Shown here in pieces: positions 1 to 7,130 of a stretch of DNA of 18,573 nucleotides (within the stretch, counting starts at the first letter, position 1; every line of letters begins with the position of its first letter). Source of the stretch: Acidobacteriota bacterium. Lineage in GTDB: Bacteria; Acidobacteriota; Blastocatellia; Pyrinomonadales; Pyrinomonadaceae. A model generated the notes under the pieces. It did not search any database. It had not been told where the DNA came from and saw only the letters and a program-made list of their open reading frames with translations. The position numbers and the translations under genes are program-made. Where the stretch lies: contig JAIVJP010000307.1 in assembly GCA_020199975.1 (NCBI GenBank), forward strand, positions 6,040 to 24,612, written 5' to 3'.

Positions 1-84
1 GACGCCAATGACGTATTCACGGCGCCGCAGATCTGCGGGAAGAAAGTCGCGCATGCCGCGCGCTGGCTTGGTACTGGATCCCAT
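1..84 (-). CDS. hisS: Histidine--tRNA ligase, N-terminal fragment
   Basis: Only the first 28 codons are present; the gene continues past the left edge of the window. Read on the minus strand the start is ATG at 84, and the peptide contains GMRDFLPADLRRREYVI at residues 10-26. This is the typical opening of class II histidyl-tRNA synthetase, which charges tRNA-His in the cytoplasm. A good ribosome binding site (GGAAGAG, about 4 bases before the ATG) fixes the start. The gene begins 16 bases after the stop of the gamma-carbonic-anhydrase-like gene on the same strand, so the two are probably co-transcribed. The paralogue HisZ (ATP phosphoribosyltransferase regulatory subunit) opens similarly and cannot be excluded from 28 residues. 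Confidence 0.8.
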   Translation of the reverse strand, partial: MGSSTKPARGMRDFLPADLRRREYVIGV

Positions 85-100
85 TTGCTCTTCCGGTTAC

Positions 101-619
101 CTACGACCCACACTCACACTTATATTTCTTCGTGTAGTCCACATAGTTCTGCCAAAAAAGTGTGAGTCCCGCAACTTCTTCATCGGAAAGCGGGCGCTTT
201 ACCCTGGCCGGTATGCCCATCACTAAAGAACGTGGCGGAATGATCGTCCCAGGTGATAGCAATGAACCGGCGGCCACCAATGATTGCGTGCCGACTCGGA
301 CATCGTCGAGGATAATGGAACCGATTCCAATTAAAGAGCCACGCTCGACGTAACATCCATGCAGGGTCACGCTATGTCCTATTGTGACTTCGTCTTCCAG
401 GATGGTGGGATGAGTGCCGGTGCGGGTGTGGATGACGCTGTTATCCTGCACATTGGTGCGGTTGCCGATACGAATGTAATACATGTCGCCACGCAATACC
501 GCGTTACACCATACGGAAGACTCTTCACCTATGTGAACGTCACCGATTAGCTGGGCACTCACATCAATATAGGAGCTGGACTGAATCTGAGGATGAATAC
601 CCCGGAACGGTCTAATCAT
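101..619 (-). CDS. Gamma-carbonic anhydrase-like hexapeptide-repeat protein
   Basis: This encodes 172 residues of the YrdA/PaaY-type gamma-class carbonic anhydrase-like family, left-handed beta-helix proteins that form trimers with a metal at each subunit interface. The three metal-ligand histidines are visible as H64 (SVIH), H82 (IGH) and H87 (TLH), with the His-x4-His spacing of the family. The conserved LRGD motif is at residues 42-45, and imperfect [LIV]-G-x-x-x-x hexads cover about residues 20-140. Length is normal for the family. ATG at 619 is chosen because the family typically starts at MIRPF; a GTG at 640 would add seven residues and has no better ribosome binding site. hisS follows 16 bases downstream. 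Members range from true carbonic anhydrases to acyltransferase-like proteins, so the reaction is not certain. Confidence 0.85.
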   Translation of the reverse strand: MIRPFRGIHPQIQSSSYIDVSAQLIGDVHIGEESSVWCNAVLRGDMYYIRIGNRTNVQDNSVIHTRTGTHPTILEDEVTIGHSVTLHGCYVERGSLIGIGSIILDDVRVGTQSLVAAGSLLSPGTIIPPRSLVMGIPARVKRPLSDEEVAGLTLFWQNYVDYTKKYKCECGS

Positions 620-671
620 ATTTTTGCGCCATATTAGCACAGACGCTCACACTGGAGTCCGGGAAGCTAAC

Positions 672-700
672 AGCTACCGGCGTCCGAATGCCGTGTAGCT
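672..700. other. Bulged hairpin in divergent intergenic region
   Basis: AGCTAC at 672-677 and CGGC at 678-681 pair with GCCG at 690-693 and GTAGCT at 695-700. This leaves an 8-base loop and a single bulged T at 694. It lies between the minus-strand gene starting at 619 and the plus-strand gene starting at 740. No T-run follows on either strand, so it is not an obvious terminator. A perfect -35 hexamer TTGACA (704-709) lies just downstream on the plus strand, but no good -10 follows. It may be an operator or only a chance hairpin. Confidence 0.35.
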
Positions 701-739
701 CCATTGACAGCTTCCAGACCACCGTGAGAGATTTCGCCG

Positions 740-1147
740 GTGGCCTACTCTCAACCAAAAAACATCATCAGAAGCACGAAACTCATTTTGCTGGTTGCAC
801 TCGTGTCGGTAGCGTTGTTAGAAACTGCCTGCGGGGGCGCGCTTTTTAAGGTAAAGCCCGTAGTAGAACTGCCGCCGCTTGCCGGCGCGGTAAAAAGCGC
901 AAGTGCCGGTGGTGTTACGGTAAAGGTTGCGCCTATGCTTGGTGACGAAGAAAGCCAGGAGCTCTTCGAAGCGAATCTTCCCTTGGCTGGCGTAATGCCG
1001 CTGCGAATAGAACTCGAGTATGAAAGTGGTGTACCTATTGAACTCAAGGGCGCGCGTTTTCGCTTGCGGGATGGCGAAGGCAAGGACTGGAGGCTGCTTT
1101 CTCCCAAGCAGGCAATTTCGCGAATCCTGAAAGCGCTATGGACCTAA
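740..1147 (+). CDS. Small putative lipoprotein, likely frameshifted at its 3' end
   Basis: The reading frame starts with GTG at 740 and gives 135 residues. Residues 1-31 look like a lipoprotein signal: basic n-region with K7, R11 and K14, hydrophobic LILLVALVSVALL, then Cys31. The lipobox is imperfect because Glu occupies the -3 position. The rest is a beta-rich extracytoplasmic domain that I do not recognise. The frame ends abruptly at 1147 in LKALWT, while the +2 frame stays open through 1290 with coding-like sequence (separate entry). The last real residue of this frame is probably the Ala at 1133-1135. Function is unknown; an outer-membrane or periplasmic anchored protein is the best inference. 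The ribosome binding site is weak. Confidence 0.55.
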   Translation: MAYSQPKNIIRSTKLILLVALVSVALLETACGGALFKVKPVVELPPLAGAVKSASAGGVTVKVAPMLGDEESQELFEANLPLAGVMPLRIELEYESGVPIELKGARFRLRDGEGKDWRLLSPKQAISRILKALWT

Positions 1148-1290
1148 AAGCGCCGTTGTCGCCCGCCGACCGTCGCCGCCAGGGTTTTCTCTTCTTTCAA
1201 ACACCAAACAAGGAACCGGTGGCGAGCCCGCGCGGACTGACTTTGCTGGGTGAACGACTGCCTCAGCCCGTTGAGATTGTTTTGAACTAG
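1138..1290 (+). pseudogene. Displaced C-terminal end of the small lipoprotein gene
   Basis: From ATG at 1138 the frame runs 50 codons to TAG at 1288-1290, in a different frame from the upstream gene. It reads MDLKAPLSP, then RRRQGFLFFQTP, then SPRGLTL and LPQPVEIVLN. This looks like the ordered C-terminal strand region of a beta-sandwich protein, not random translation. It has no ribosome binding site of its own and begins exactly where the upstream frame loses sense. The simplest reading is one gene (740-1290) disrupted by a small deletion or indel near 1133-1140. No database comparison was possible. Confidence 0.5.
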
Positions 1291-1295
1291 CGCCA

Positions 1296-1330
1296 TAAAA
1301 ATACGGACAGCGAATAACTCGCCGTCCGTA
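1296..1330 (-). terminator. Rho-independent terminator of the 1384-3321 gene
   Basis: TACGGAC (1302-1308) pairs with GTCCGTA (1324-1330). An inner stem GCGA/TCGC closes a 5-base loop after one mismatch. Read on the minus strand the hairpin is followed directly by TTTTT (plus-strand A-run 1297-1301). It lies 54 bases after the stop codon of the minus-strand gene. Confidence 0.8.
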
Positions 1331-1383
1331 CCTCTCTGTACCATTAGCTCGTGCGACCAAACTTACGTCGAACAGTAAGCGAC

Positions 1384-3321
1384 TTACCGAGGGCCACTCG
1401 ACCTGATGGTAAATTCGGTACCAGTCGTCAGTTCCAAATCCTCACGACCCTGCACGTAAACTGAACCAGCACCAGCACCGGCACCTAGTACTGCCCCGAT
1501 GGCTGCGCCTTTACCGCCACCGGCAATTGCGCCAATGATTGCGCCCACGGCCGTTCCGATCGCCGTGCGTTGAATGGTACGGCCGGTCTGATCGTCTTCC
1601 CTAACTGCTCCTTCGTTATCGACCCGAACTGTTTCGTTTCCAGGAGTACGAACTGTTTCGACAATCCCGGCGAATCGATGACTTCTACCATCACGCAGAC
1701 GAACCGTGTCGAAGTTGAATGTCATCGCCGACCGCCCCGTTATGCGTCCACTGCGATTGACGTTCGTCACGTAGCCTTCAATGGTCGCACCATCATACTG
1801 AGATGGTGAGCGAACGCTCATCGTGAAGCGCTCATTGTCGCGCGCTGTGTTAGTGGAGAGGTTGTTAATTAGATGAGCAACTATTTGAGTTCCATTCGGG
1901 ATAACGAACTCCCCGCTAGGGGTTCCGACCTGTGGGTAGTCCGGACTACCCGTGTTCAGGTCCAACTGGGCAACGTCTGAAGTGCGGTCGTAATGCGACC
2001 GGACGGTTACCGGTTGATTAATCTGATCGGAGTAGAGCCGGCGCGTTACAAGCAGGCGACGACCGTTATCCGTAGGATCGAAAGTGACGGTAAAGTCCTG
2101 CGCCCGATCTCCCGTCCTGACGACGTTCAACTGGTCGCCGGAGAAATTGGCTCGCACACGCACCGTGCGGCCGTTAGGAGTTGTCTCCACATGCTCACGT
2201 CCGTCAGCCACAAAACTGATCTGAGGTGCCCGCGACGAGGCTATGGTGACGCTGCTGCCACGCCGTTCAATGGCCAGGGTCTCGGGCGGATCGAGTCGTC
2301 TGATTAAAGAATCATAGACTCGCTGGCGCTGGGAGACGGGCAGGCTCCGAGTGGCGTTGTCCGCAGCCTGTCGCACATCGTCACTGCGCGACGTATCCAG
2401 CCGGTAGGTTCCGGTCAATTCGCCGTCGGCGCTATAGATGGGCCCGCCCGGCAGCGGTCCGGTGTTCCAGTTCCAGGCAATGTTCGAGGCGCCGGCCAGT
2501 TGATCGAGGTCCTGCCTCAACATGGTCCAATCGCGCTCAGCGATGGCATCGAAGTCATAGTTGGCCATTAGTGAATTTAAGACAGCTGCGCGCTCCAACA
2601 CGTTGCGAACATCGGATTCCGTGAACTGACGAGTGTTAATCCGGTTCGTCAGTTGGTTAGTCGCCGACTCCAACGCGCTCAAATTACGGCTCGCCTCATC
2701 CTCTTCCGCAGTACCATTGATGCTGCTTCTGTTAAGGGCGATCCCCAGACTGCGGCTAAACCGGTCGGTGCGGTTGTCGATGCGCCGAGCAAGCTGGCGT
2801 AATTGTGCGTCACTCAAACGATAACCCACGCCGGTATCCGTCCCGGTCCCGGTGTCGGAGCCGTCAGTATTCCAGCGCCAGTCGTTGATGTAATAGGCAC
2901 GTGCAAGCAGATCAAGATCAGATTGTAGTAAACGCCAATCTTGATCGACTCGAATCTCGAGTCGATTGTTTAACAAAAAGCTGTTGATTAGCGCTGCCTT
3001 TTCCAGCACTGCGCGAGCATCAGTTGAAGTGGATTGTCTGTTTTCAAAACGGGTTTTCAACTGGTCAGTGGCATACTCGAAGTCCGTAACTAGCCTGTTG
3101 ATCTCGTCTTCACCAGCGGTGTTATTTAAACGGCTCCGGTCCAGCGCGTTCTCCAGCGTTCGGCTGAAGTTATCGGAACGCGTTTCAATGCGCCGGATCA
3201 GATCCCGCATGCTGGTGTCACTGTCACGATACTGGCGCTGCGCCAATACCGCAGTAGTGGCTCCAAAATTAATCAGCGCCAACAGGATCGCGGCCCCAAA
3301 TGTTTTATAGGTAATTCTCAT
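1384..3321 (-). CDS. Exported protein with duplicated helical domain and C-terminal glycine zipper
   Basis: The 645-residue product begins with a signal peptide (residues 1-28, cleavage probably after VLA). Two homologous mostly helical domains follow, at about 38-150 and 172-285. They share the pattern RRI-x-x-R-[ST]-D-x-FSR-[ST]-L-x-x-AL-[DN]-RS, later VLE-[KR]-AA, and QDLD/QSDLD near DW. A Thr/Gly/Asp-rich linker (152-166) separates them. The C-terminal half is beta-rich, with a segment about 470-560 (PNGTQIVAHL, GYVTNV, GRSAMTFNFD). A Gly/Ala-rich glycine-zipper segment (586-619) could insert in a membrane, and a final TGTEFTIRSS strand follows. The start is certain: ATG at 3321 has GGAGGA 7 bases upstream. 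A terminator follows at 1296-1330, so it is probably monocistronic. An envelope or surface role is inferred; function is unknown. Confidence 0.85.
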   Translation of the reverse strand: MRITYKTFGAAILLALINFGATTAVLAQRQYRDSDTSMRDLIRRIETRSDNFSRTLENALDRSRLNNTAGEDEINRLVTDFEYATDQLKTRFENRQSTSTDARAVLEKAALINSFLLNNRLEIRVDQDWRLLQSDLDLLARAYYINDWRWNTDGSDTGTGTDTGVGYRLSDAQLRQLARRIDNRTDRFSRSLGIALNRSSINGTAEEDEASRNLSALESATNQLTNRINTRQFTESDVRNVLERAAVLNSLMANYDFDAIAERDWTMLRQDLDQLAGASNIAWNWNTGPLPGGPIYSADGELTGTYRLDTSRSDDVRQAADNATRSLPVSQRQRVYDSLIRRLDPPETLAIERRGSSVTIASSRAPQISFVADGREHVETTPNGRTVRVRANFSGDQLNVVRTGDRAQDFTVTFDPTDNGRRLLVTRRLYSDQINQPVTVRSHYDRTSDVAQLDLNTGSPDYPQVGTPSGEFVIPNGTQIVAHLINNLSTNTARDNERFTMSVRSPSQYDGATIEGYVTNVNRSGRITGRSAMTFNFDTVRLRDGRSHRFAGIVETVRTPGNETVRVDNEGAVREDDQTGRTIQRTAIGTAVGAIIGAIAGGGKGAAIGAVLGAGAGAGSVYVQGREDLELTTGTEFTIRSSGPR

Positions 3322-3707
3322 CTCTCATTCCTCCAAGGATTTTAGTCGTAAGTTACACCCAAAAACGAAGTCTCGAACAACAGGTTCTACCCGGGGGCTT
3401 TGGAGTAGGGGCTTTGGATAAGGAGAGTGGGAACTAGCCAGGCGGTGAAATCCAATTCACCTAGGGCTTCTTTCTTAACGATGTCGCGCCCTGATGCCGG
3501 GTTGCATTGGTAGGTAGTCAAACTGGCCTCTGCATTGACGCGATGAACTATTATCGAACTTCCGGAACCCGATTCAGTGACAAGACTGTCACAAAAGTCT
3601 TCTGAACCCTATACAGGAGAGGCAGCAAGCCAAGTGTTTTCTGCGGTTTTGTGCTGCCAGAAATTGGCGCTGGTTAGTAAATGCACGATTTGTTAGCCTC
3701 TTGGTTA
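3322..3707. other. Divergent intergenic region, 386 bases
   Basis: This separates the minus-strand exported-protein gene from the plus-strand dapB-like gene and must hold both promoters. It contains a tandem direct repeat GGGGCTTTGGA at 3394-3404 and 3408-3418, a perfect palindrome at 3577-3592, and a candidate plus-strand promoter (separate entry). I see no open reading frame with coding character. Confidence 0.6.
3577..3615 (+). promoter_or_regulatory. Candidate dapB promoter with overlapping palindrome
   Basis: GTGACA (3577-3582) and TGTCAC (3587-3592) form a perfect inverted repeat around AGAC. CTGTCA (3586-3591) could serve as a -35 box with TATACA (3610-3615) as a -10 box at 18-base spacing, each matching four of six consensus bases. 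An overlapping repeat AAGACT/AGTCTT could form an alternative hairpin. The position about 90 bases upstream of the gene suits an operator over a promoter. This is sequence inference only. Confidence 0.35.
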
Positions 3708-4457
3708 ATGAAACTAAGAGTATCCATCGCTGGCGCCACGGGATGGGTTGGAAGACCTCTGTGTTTGGCCGTCTCGCAGGCGGAAGATCTGAGCCTCGTC
3801 GGCGCTGTGTCGCGGAGTCACCACGGTCATGACCTTAGAGATGTGACCGGCGATTCACATCTCGATGTGAAGATCAGTGGCTCAGTCGCTGAGGCCCTCG
3901 AGACACCGACTGATGTGTTAGTTGATTACACGAAAGCGGACGTGGTGAAAACTAATGTGCTGACCGCAATTGACCGCGGTGTGCACGTTGTTATCGGATC
4001 TTCGGGGTTGACGGACAACGATTTTGAGGGAATCAACCATACCGCGCTAAAGAACAAGGTAGGGGTGATCGCCGCCGGAAATTTCGCTATTACCGCAGTG
4101 TTGTTACAACGATTTGCTTGTGAGGCGGCGAAATATCTTTCTCACTGGGAAATCATAGATTATGCCTCAGACACCAAACAGGACGCTCCAAGCGGCACGA
4201 CGCATCCCGTTGAGAAAACGATTGGGGAGAAAGAAAGTCGAGGAGCAACTCTACGGGGCAGTCAGATTCATTCGATTCGACTACCTAGTTATGTCATTAG
4301 TGTTGAGGCAATCTTTGGTGCAAATGAAGAGCGGCTATCGATCCGCCACGATGCGGGTAGCGGAGCGGAGCCGTATGTCCAGGGCACGCTCTTGGCGGTG
4401 CGTAAAGTTAGGAATTATGTAGGACTGATCAGAGGTCTGGATAAGATTATGGATTGA
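3708..4457 (+). CDS. dapB: DapB-like dihydrodipicolinate reductase family protein, atypical active site
   Basis: The 249-residue product belongs to the DapB fold, whose classical members reduce 4-hydroxy-tetrahydrodipicolinate with NAD(P)H in lysine/diaminopimelate synthesis. The N-terminal Rossmann loop is GATGWVG (9-15); GSSGLT and AAGNFAITAVLL follow. The substrate-binding motif KxDAPSGT is present (K157, D159-T164), and RLPSYV and RGLDKIMD lie in the C-terminal half. The HH pair that precedes the motif in E. coli DapB is replaced by Ala-Ser in DYASDTK, so the usual catalytic histidine is missing. The chain also seems short just after DAPSGT, where TTHPVEKTIGE follows at once. ATG 3708 is preferred because MKLRVSIAG is the family start; ATG 3681 would add nine residues. 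Neither has a good ribosome binding site. The 3' end overlaps dcd by 11 bases. Confidence 0.75.
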   Translation: MKLRVSIAGATGWVGRPLCLAVSQAEDLSLVGAVSRSHHGHDLRDVTGDSHLDVKISGSVAEALETPTDVLVDYTKADVVKTNVLTAIDRGVHVVIGSSGLTDNDFEGINHTALKNKVGVIAAGNFAITAVLLQRFACEAAKYLSHWEIIDYASDTKQDAPSGTTHPVEKTIGEKESRGATLRGSQIHSIRLPSYVISVEAIFGANEERLSIRHDAGSGAEPYVQGTLLAVRKVRNYVGLIRGLDKIMD

Positions 4458-5052
4458 TCCTACTAAATTTTGAGTAGGTAAGTCCGGTCTGGCCTTGGTA
4501 CTTGCCGCCGCGATCCTTGTAGGACACGTCACACTCTTCGTCTGACTCGAGGAAAACCACCTGACCGATGCCCTCGTTGACGTAGATGCGCAGCGGCAGG
4601 TCAGCGAGATTTGCGAGCTCAACTACCAAACGTCCTGCCCATCCAGCTTCCAGCGGTGTGGTATTTACCAGCAGACCGGCTCGCGCATAGGTAGATTTAC
4701 CCATCGCGATCCCGGTCACATTCCGGGGCATGTGAAAGGTTTCTGCGGTTACTCCAAGCGCATAAGAATGTGGCGAAAGCAGGTAGTATTTCGACCCATC
4801 TTCGGCAGTGCGCAACGGCGGCTCTACGAGCGATTCATCATCAAAAGCCTTGGGATCGATCTCGCGGCCGTGTATCGGTGAAAAGACGCGAAAGCCGTCA
4901 TCCGCAAGTCGCATGTCGTAACCATAGCTCGAGGCCCCGGCGGAAATTATGCGGCGGCCATCAACATGCCGAACTAACTTCGGCTCAAAAGGAGAAATGA
5001 GTTGATGTTGCTCGGCCATTCGGCGGATCCAACGATCTGATTTAACTGTCAT
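4447..5052 (-). CDS. dcd: dCTP deaminase
   Basis: The 201-residue product deaminates dCTP to dUTP, feeding dTMP synthesis; some members also hydrolyse the triphosphate to dUMP. Family marks are the start KSDRWIRRMAE (4-14), SSYGYDMRLA (41-50), the active-site motif GKSTYAR (118-124), TPLEAGW (133-139 region) and catalytic Glu145 in GRLVVE. NEGIGQVVFLES (159-170) and SYKDRGGKYQGQ (177-188) follow. Length is normal for this family branch. ATG at 5052 has no clear ribosome binding site, but the conserved N-terminal residues support it over the internal Met12. The gene is convergent with dapB and their coding ends overlap by 11 bases (4447-4457), leaving no room for a separate terminator. Confidence 0.93.
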   Translation of the reverse strand: MTVKSDRWIRRMAEQHQLISPFEPKLVRHVDGRRIISAGASSYGYDMRLADDGFRVFSPIHGREIDPKAFDDESLVEPPLRTAEDGSKYYLLSPHSYALGVTAETFHMPRNVTGIAMGKSTYARAGLLVNTTPLEAGWAGRLVVELANLADLPLRIYVNEGIGQVVFLESDEECDVSYKDRGGKYQGQTGLTYSKFSRINP

Positions 5053-5105
5053 GATGGGGTTCAGAGAATACAGTGGCGTACGAGAAGTGACAAGAGGGTT
5101 ATTGC

Positions 5106-5243
5106 CGATTTTCGATTGCCAATTGCCAATTTCGTTTTCTTTGAGACTGACTGGCTAGGATGCATCAGGCTAGCAGAAAGTACTGTGCGGTCTATTTCCT
5201 CTTCAACGGAAGTCTTCGATTGGCAATCGGCAATCGACAATCG
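5106..5243. repeat. Inverted-repeat element with GATTGCC-type heptad arms
   Basis: The left arm (5106-5130) and right arm (5219-5243) are 25-base inverted copies matching at 23 positions, separated by 88 bases. Each arm is itself a short tandem array of heptads of the type GATTGCC/AATTGCC (left) or ATTGGCA/ATCGGCA (right). The spacer holds a smaller symmetric patch, GGCTAGGATGCATCAGGCTAGC-like, at about 5152-5174. The element fills the gap between dcd and the stop codon of the next minus-strand gene. It resembles dispersed intergenic palindromes (REP/MITE-like); no transposase is nearby. Confidence 0.6.
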
Positions 5244-5246
5244 CTC

Positions 5247-6146
5247 TCACGGATTGCTCATTGCTAGCCTTGTAATGCGAATCGTCCCGTCGCCAACGGT
5301 GAACTTGAAGAACGCACCACCTGCTCCGGCACGAACTCTGACAACCCGGTTGGTGATCCCGGGGCGTTGTCGCGACTCCAGTGCCGAAAACATGTCACTG
5401 ATCTGACCAGTCCGTAGGACGTCAGCATCAATGTCGCCATTGAAACCCGCTGGCAGCTCAACGTTTAAGTCTCCCGCAGCGAGGCGAAGATCTGCTCCGG
5501 TGCCTCGCCAGCTACGCGTTGGGATCCTGACATTGATTCGTCCCGAGGCGACCGTCGCGTTGACCGTTCCAGATGTGACGGTCATCTGAGTCTCGCTTTC
5601 CGTGGCGGTCAACGTTAGTGCACCTTCGACCCCGCTTAGCGTGATGGGACCACGCCCGCCGCTAATCTCAAGATCGGTGGCCATAGGTACGCGAATCCGG
5701 TAGTCGATCCTCCAGGGAAGACCGAGTAGTTTCTTGGGGAAGTTTTTTGCCACTCGTCGCATGAAAACCTTGTCGTGGGTTCCTGTGCTCAGGATCTGCA
5801 AGTGATTGAGATCGTCATCCAGCACCCAACCATTGACCGCTGCCAGGCGATTTAGATCCTCTTCGGTTTCTGCGCGCAGTTCGATTTCGGCCGTAATTTG
5901 AACTTCGCTCTGCGGCCATCCCTCGACTGTGATTGATCCTTGCGGAGCTCCGATGATCGTTACGGTGCCGCCATACCCCAGCCGCCGCTTCTCCTGCCTG
6001 GTGGCGGTGCGTGTGAGCAACGGCGCAGCGGCTATGGTGTCTCTTTTCTGCTGAGCAACCGATGTGGATATAAACGCAGTGGAGGCGAGCACCGCGAGAC
6101 CTGCAATGCGGAAGCCAACCTTAATGAATCTGGAAGTTGAGATCAT
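5247..6146 (-). CDS. Exported DUF4097-like beta-strand-repeat protein
   Basis: The 299-residue product starts with a signal peptide (about 1-31, hydrophobic GLAVLASTAFISTSVAQ). The rest is beta-rich with recurring short strand-turn units: GSITVEGW, GPITLSGVEG, SGTVNATV, SGRINVRIP and DGTIRITRL. These are like the single-stranded beta-helix repeats of DUF4097/adhesin-type proteins. Its GSITVEGW resembles TITVESW of the next gene upstream (6357-7130), so the two are probably distant paralogues. A strong terminator at 6286-6331 lies between them, so this gene may have its own promoter or rely on readthrough. ATG at 6144-6146 lacks a clear ribosome binding site. It probably acts in the periplasm or at the cell surface; function is not known. 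Confidence 0.75.
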   Translation of the reverse strand: MISTSRFIKVGFRIAGLAVLASTAFISTSVAQQKRDTIAAAPLLTRTATRQEKRRLGYGGTVTIIGAPQGSITVEGWPQSEVQITAEIELRAETEEDLNRLAAVNGWVLDDDLNHLQILSTGTHDKVFMRRVAKNFPKKLLGLPWRIDYRIRVPMATDLEISGGRGPITLSGVEGALTLTATESETQMTVTSGTVNATVASGRINVRIPTRSWRGTGADLRLAAGDLNVELPAGFNGDIDADVLRTGQISDMFSALESRQRPGITNRVVRVRAGAGGAFFKFTVGDGTIRITRLAMSNP

Positions 6147-6285
6147 CTTGGAAACTGGACCGGTGTCACTGCTCCTCGGATTAACGATCGCGATTCCATA
6201 CGCTGAAGTGCGGAGGTGACCCGAATGAGGAACTATGGCTCAGTTGCGCATAGTATCATCCACCCACGTGACGCCCTAACTGGGG

Positions 6286-6331
6286 AAAAAAATGCGGACG
6301 TTCTCAATCGTCAGATCAAGATCGTCCGCAT
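6286..6331 (-). terminator. Rho-independent terminator after the DUF4097 gene
   Basis: A perfect 9-base stem, ATGCGGACG (6292-6300) with CGTCCGCAT (6323-6331), spans a 22-base loop. Read on the minus strand it is followed by seven T residues (plus-strand A-run 6286-6292). It lies 25 bases after the stop codon of the 6357-7130 gene and closes the sigma/anti-sigma/DUF4097 unit. Confidence 0.85.
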
Positions 6332-6356
6332 CAGAACTACTAACCTGCGCTGCTGC

Positions 6357-7130
6357 TTAGCGACGAAGAAAGGTGATACTGCCCTGAAAGGTTGTCACCA
6401 TTACTGAGGAACGACCATCGCCCACATCGCCTACGAATTTCCTTCCGTCACCAAGTGTCTTAAAGCCGTTGTTCCAAAACTCGCCCAGCGCAATTTTTCT
6501 GGTCGGCGCTGCTGCCACGAGTCGGAAGGCAGAATCTGAGGGGATACGTACGCTGATGTTTCCCTTCGTCGACTGGAATTGGTATGTGCCCCCTCGCGAA
6601 AAACCTCCATCGAAGAAAATGTCTCCGATAGTATTTTGGGCAAGCACCTGCGTGGCGCTGATGCCGCTCAGCGTGATATCCCCTTCGGTGGAAATGTGAG
6701 CCCGCACCAGACCGCCGCGGATATTGCTGATCGTAATATCTCCCCGTCGCGTCTCGATATCAACCGAAGAATCCTGCGGTACTTGGATCTTGAAGTTCAC
6801 ATCGCCAACGTCGCCGCGGCCTCGGTTGTCACCCATCACATCGATGGAAACACACTCGCCCACCAGCTTGGGGGACACATTGGCGGTCGGAGCTTCCAAC
6901 GAAGCAGTGATCTTTATCTCATCCCGGTTCCACGACTCAACCGTAATCGTTCCGGAGATATTCTTAAGTTCCACGCGGACGTTCTTTCCGGCAGGGAAAC
7001 GCTTGGAAACACGATTCTGAGCGAGTGCAGCAGGTGTGATAAACGAATGGAGAGCGGCAAAGACTACAAGGGCTGAGAAAGTATGCGCGCCAAAAAATCT
7101 GAGAGGCGTAGACAACAGTCGGATACTCAT
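6357..7130 (-). CDS. Exported DUF4097 family protein
   Basis: The 257-residue product has a signal peptide (about 1-37, ending PAALAQ). A DUF4097-type array of short beta strands follows: SGTITVESW, RGDITISNI, EGDITLSG, IGDIFFDG, KGNISVRIP, QGSITFLRR. Such proteins fold as beta-helices and are often encoded next to ECF sigma factors or envelope-stress regulators; the molecular role is poorly known. ATG at 7130 is chosen because GAAGAG lies 10 bases upstream and a normal signal peptide results; a TTG at 7157 would add nine residues. It follows the anti-sigma gene by 73 bases on the same strand and is probably in the same operon, ending at the terminator 6286-6331. Confidence 0.82.
   Translation of the reverse strand: MSIRLLSTPLRFFGAHTFSALVVFAALHSFITPAALAQNRVSKRFPAGKNVRVELKNISGTITVESWNRDEIKITASLEAPTANVSPKLVGECVSIDVMGDNRGRGDVGDVNFKIQVPQDSSVDIETRRGDITISNIRGGLVRAHISTEGDITLSGISATQVLAQNTIGDIFFDGGFSRGGTYQFQSTKGNISVRIPSDSAFRLVAAAPTRKIALGEFWNNGFKTLGDGRKFVGDVGDGRSSVMVTTFQGSITFLRR

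Noticed and set aside
5101..5245. Heptad repeats as a CRISPR array
   Set aside because: Units are 7 bases without unique spacers and form an inverted, not direct, long repeat; no cas genes are present.
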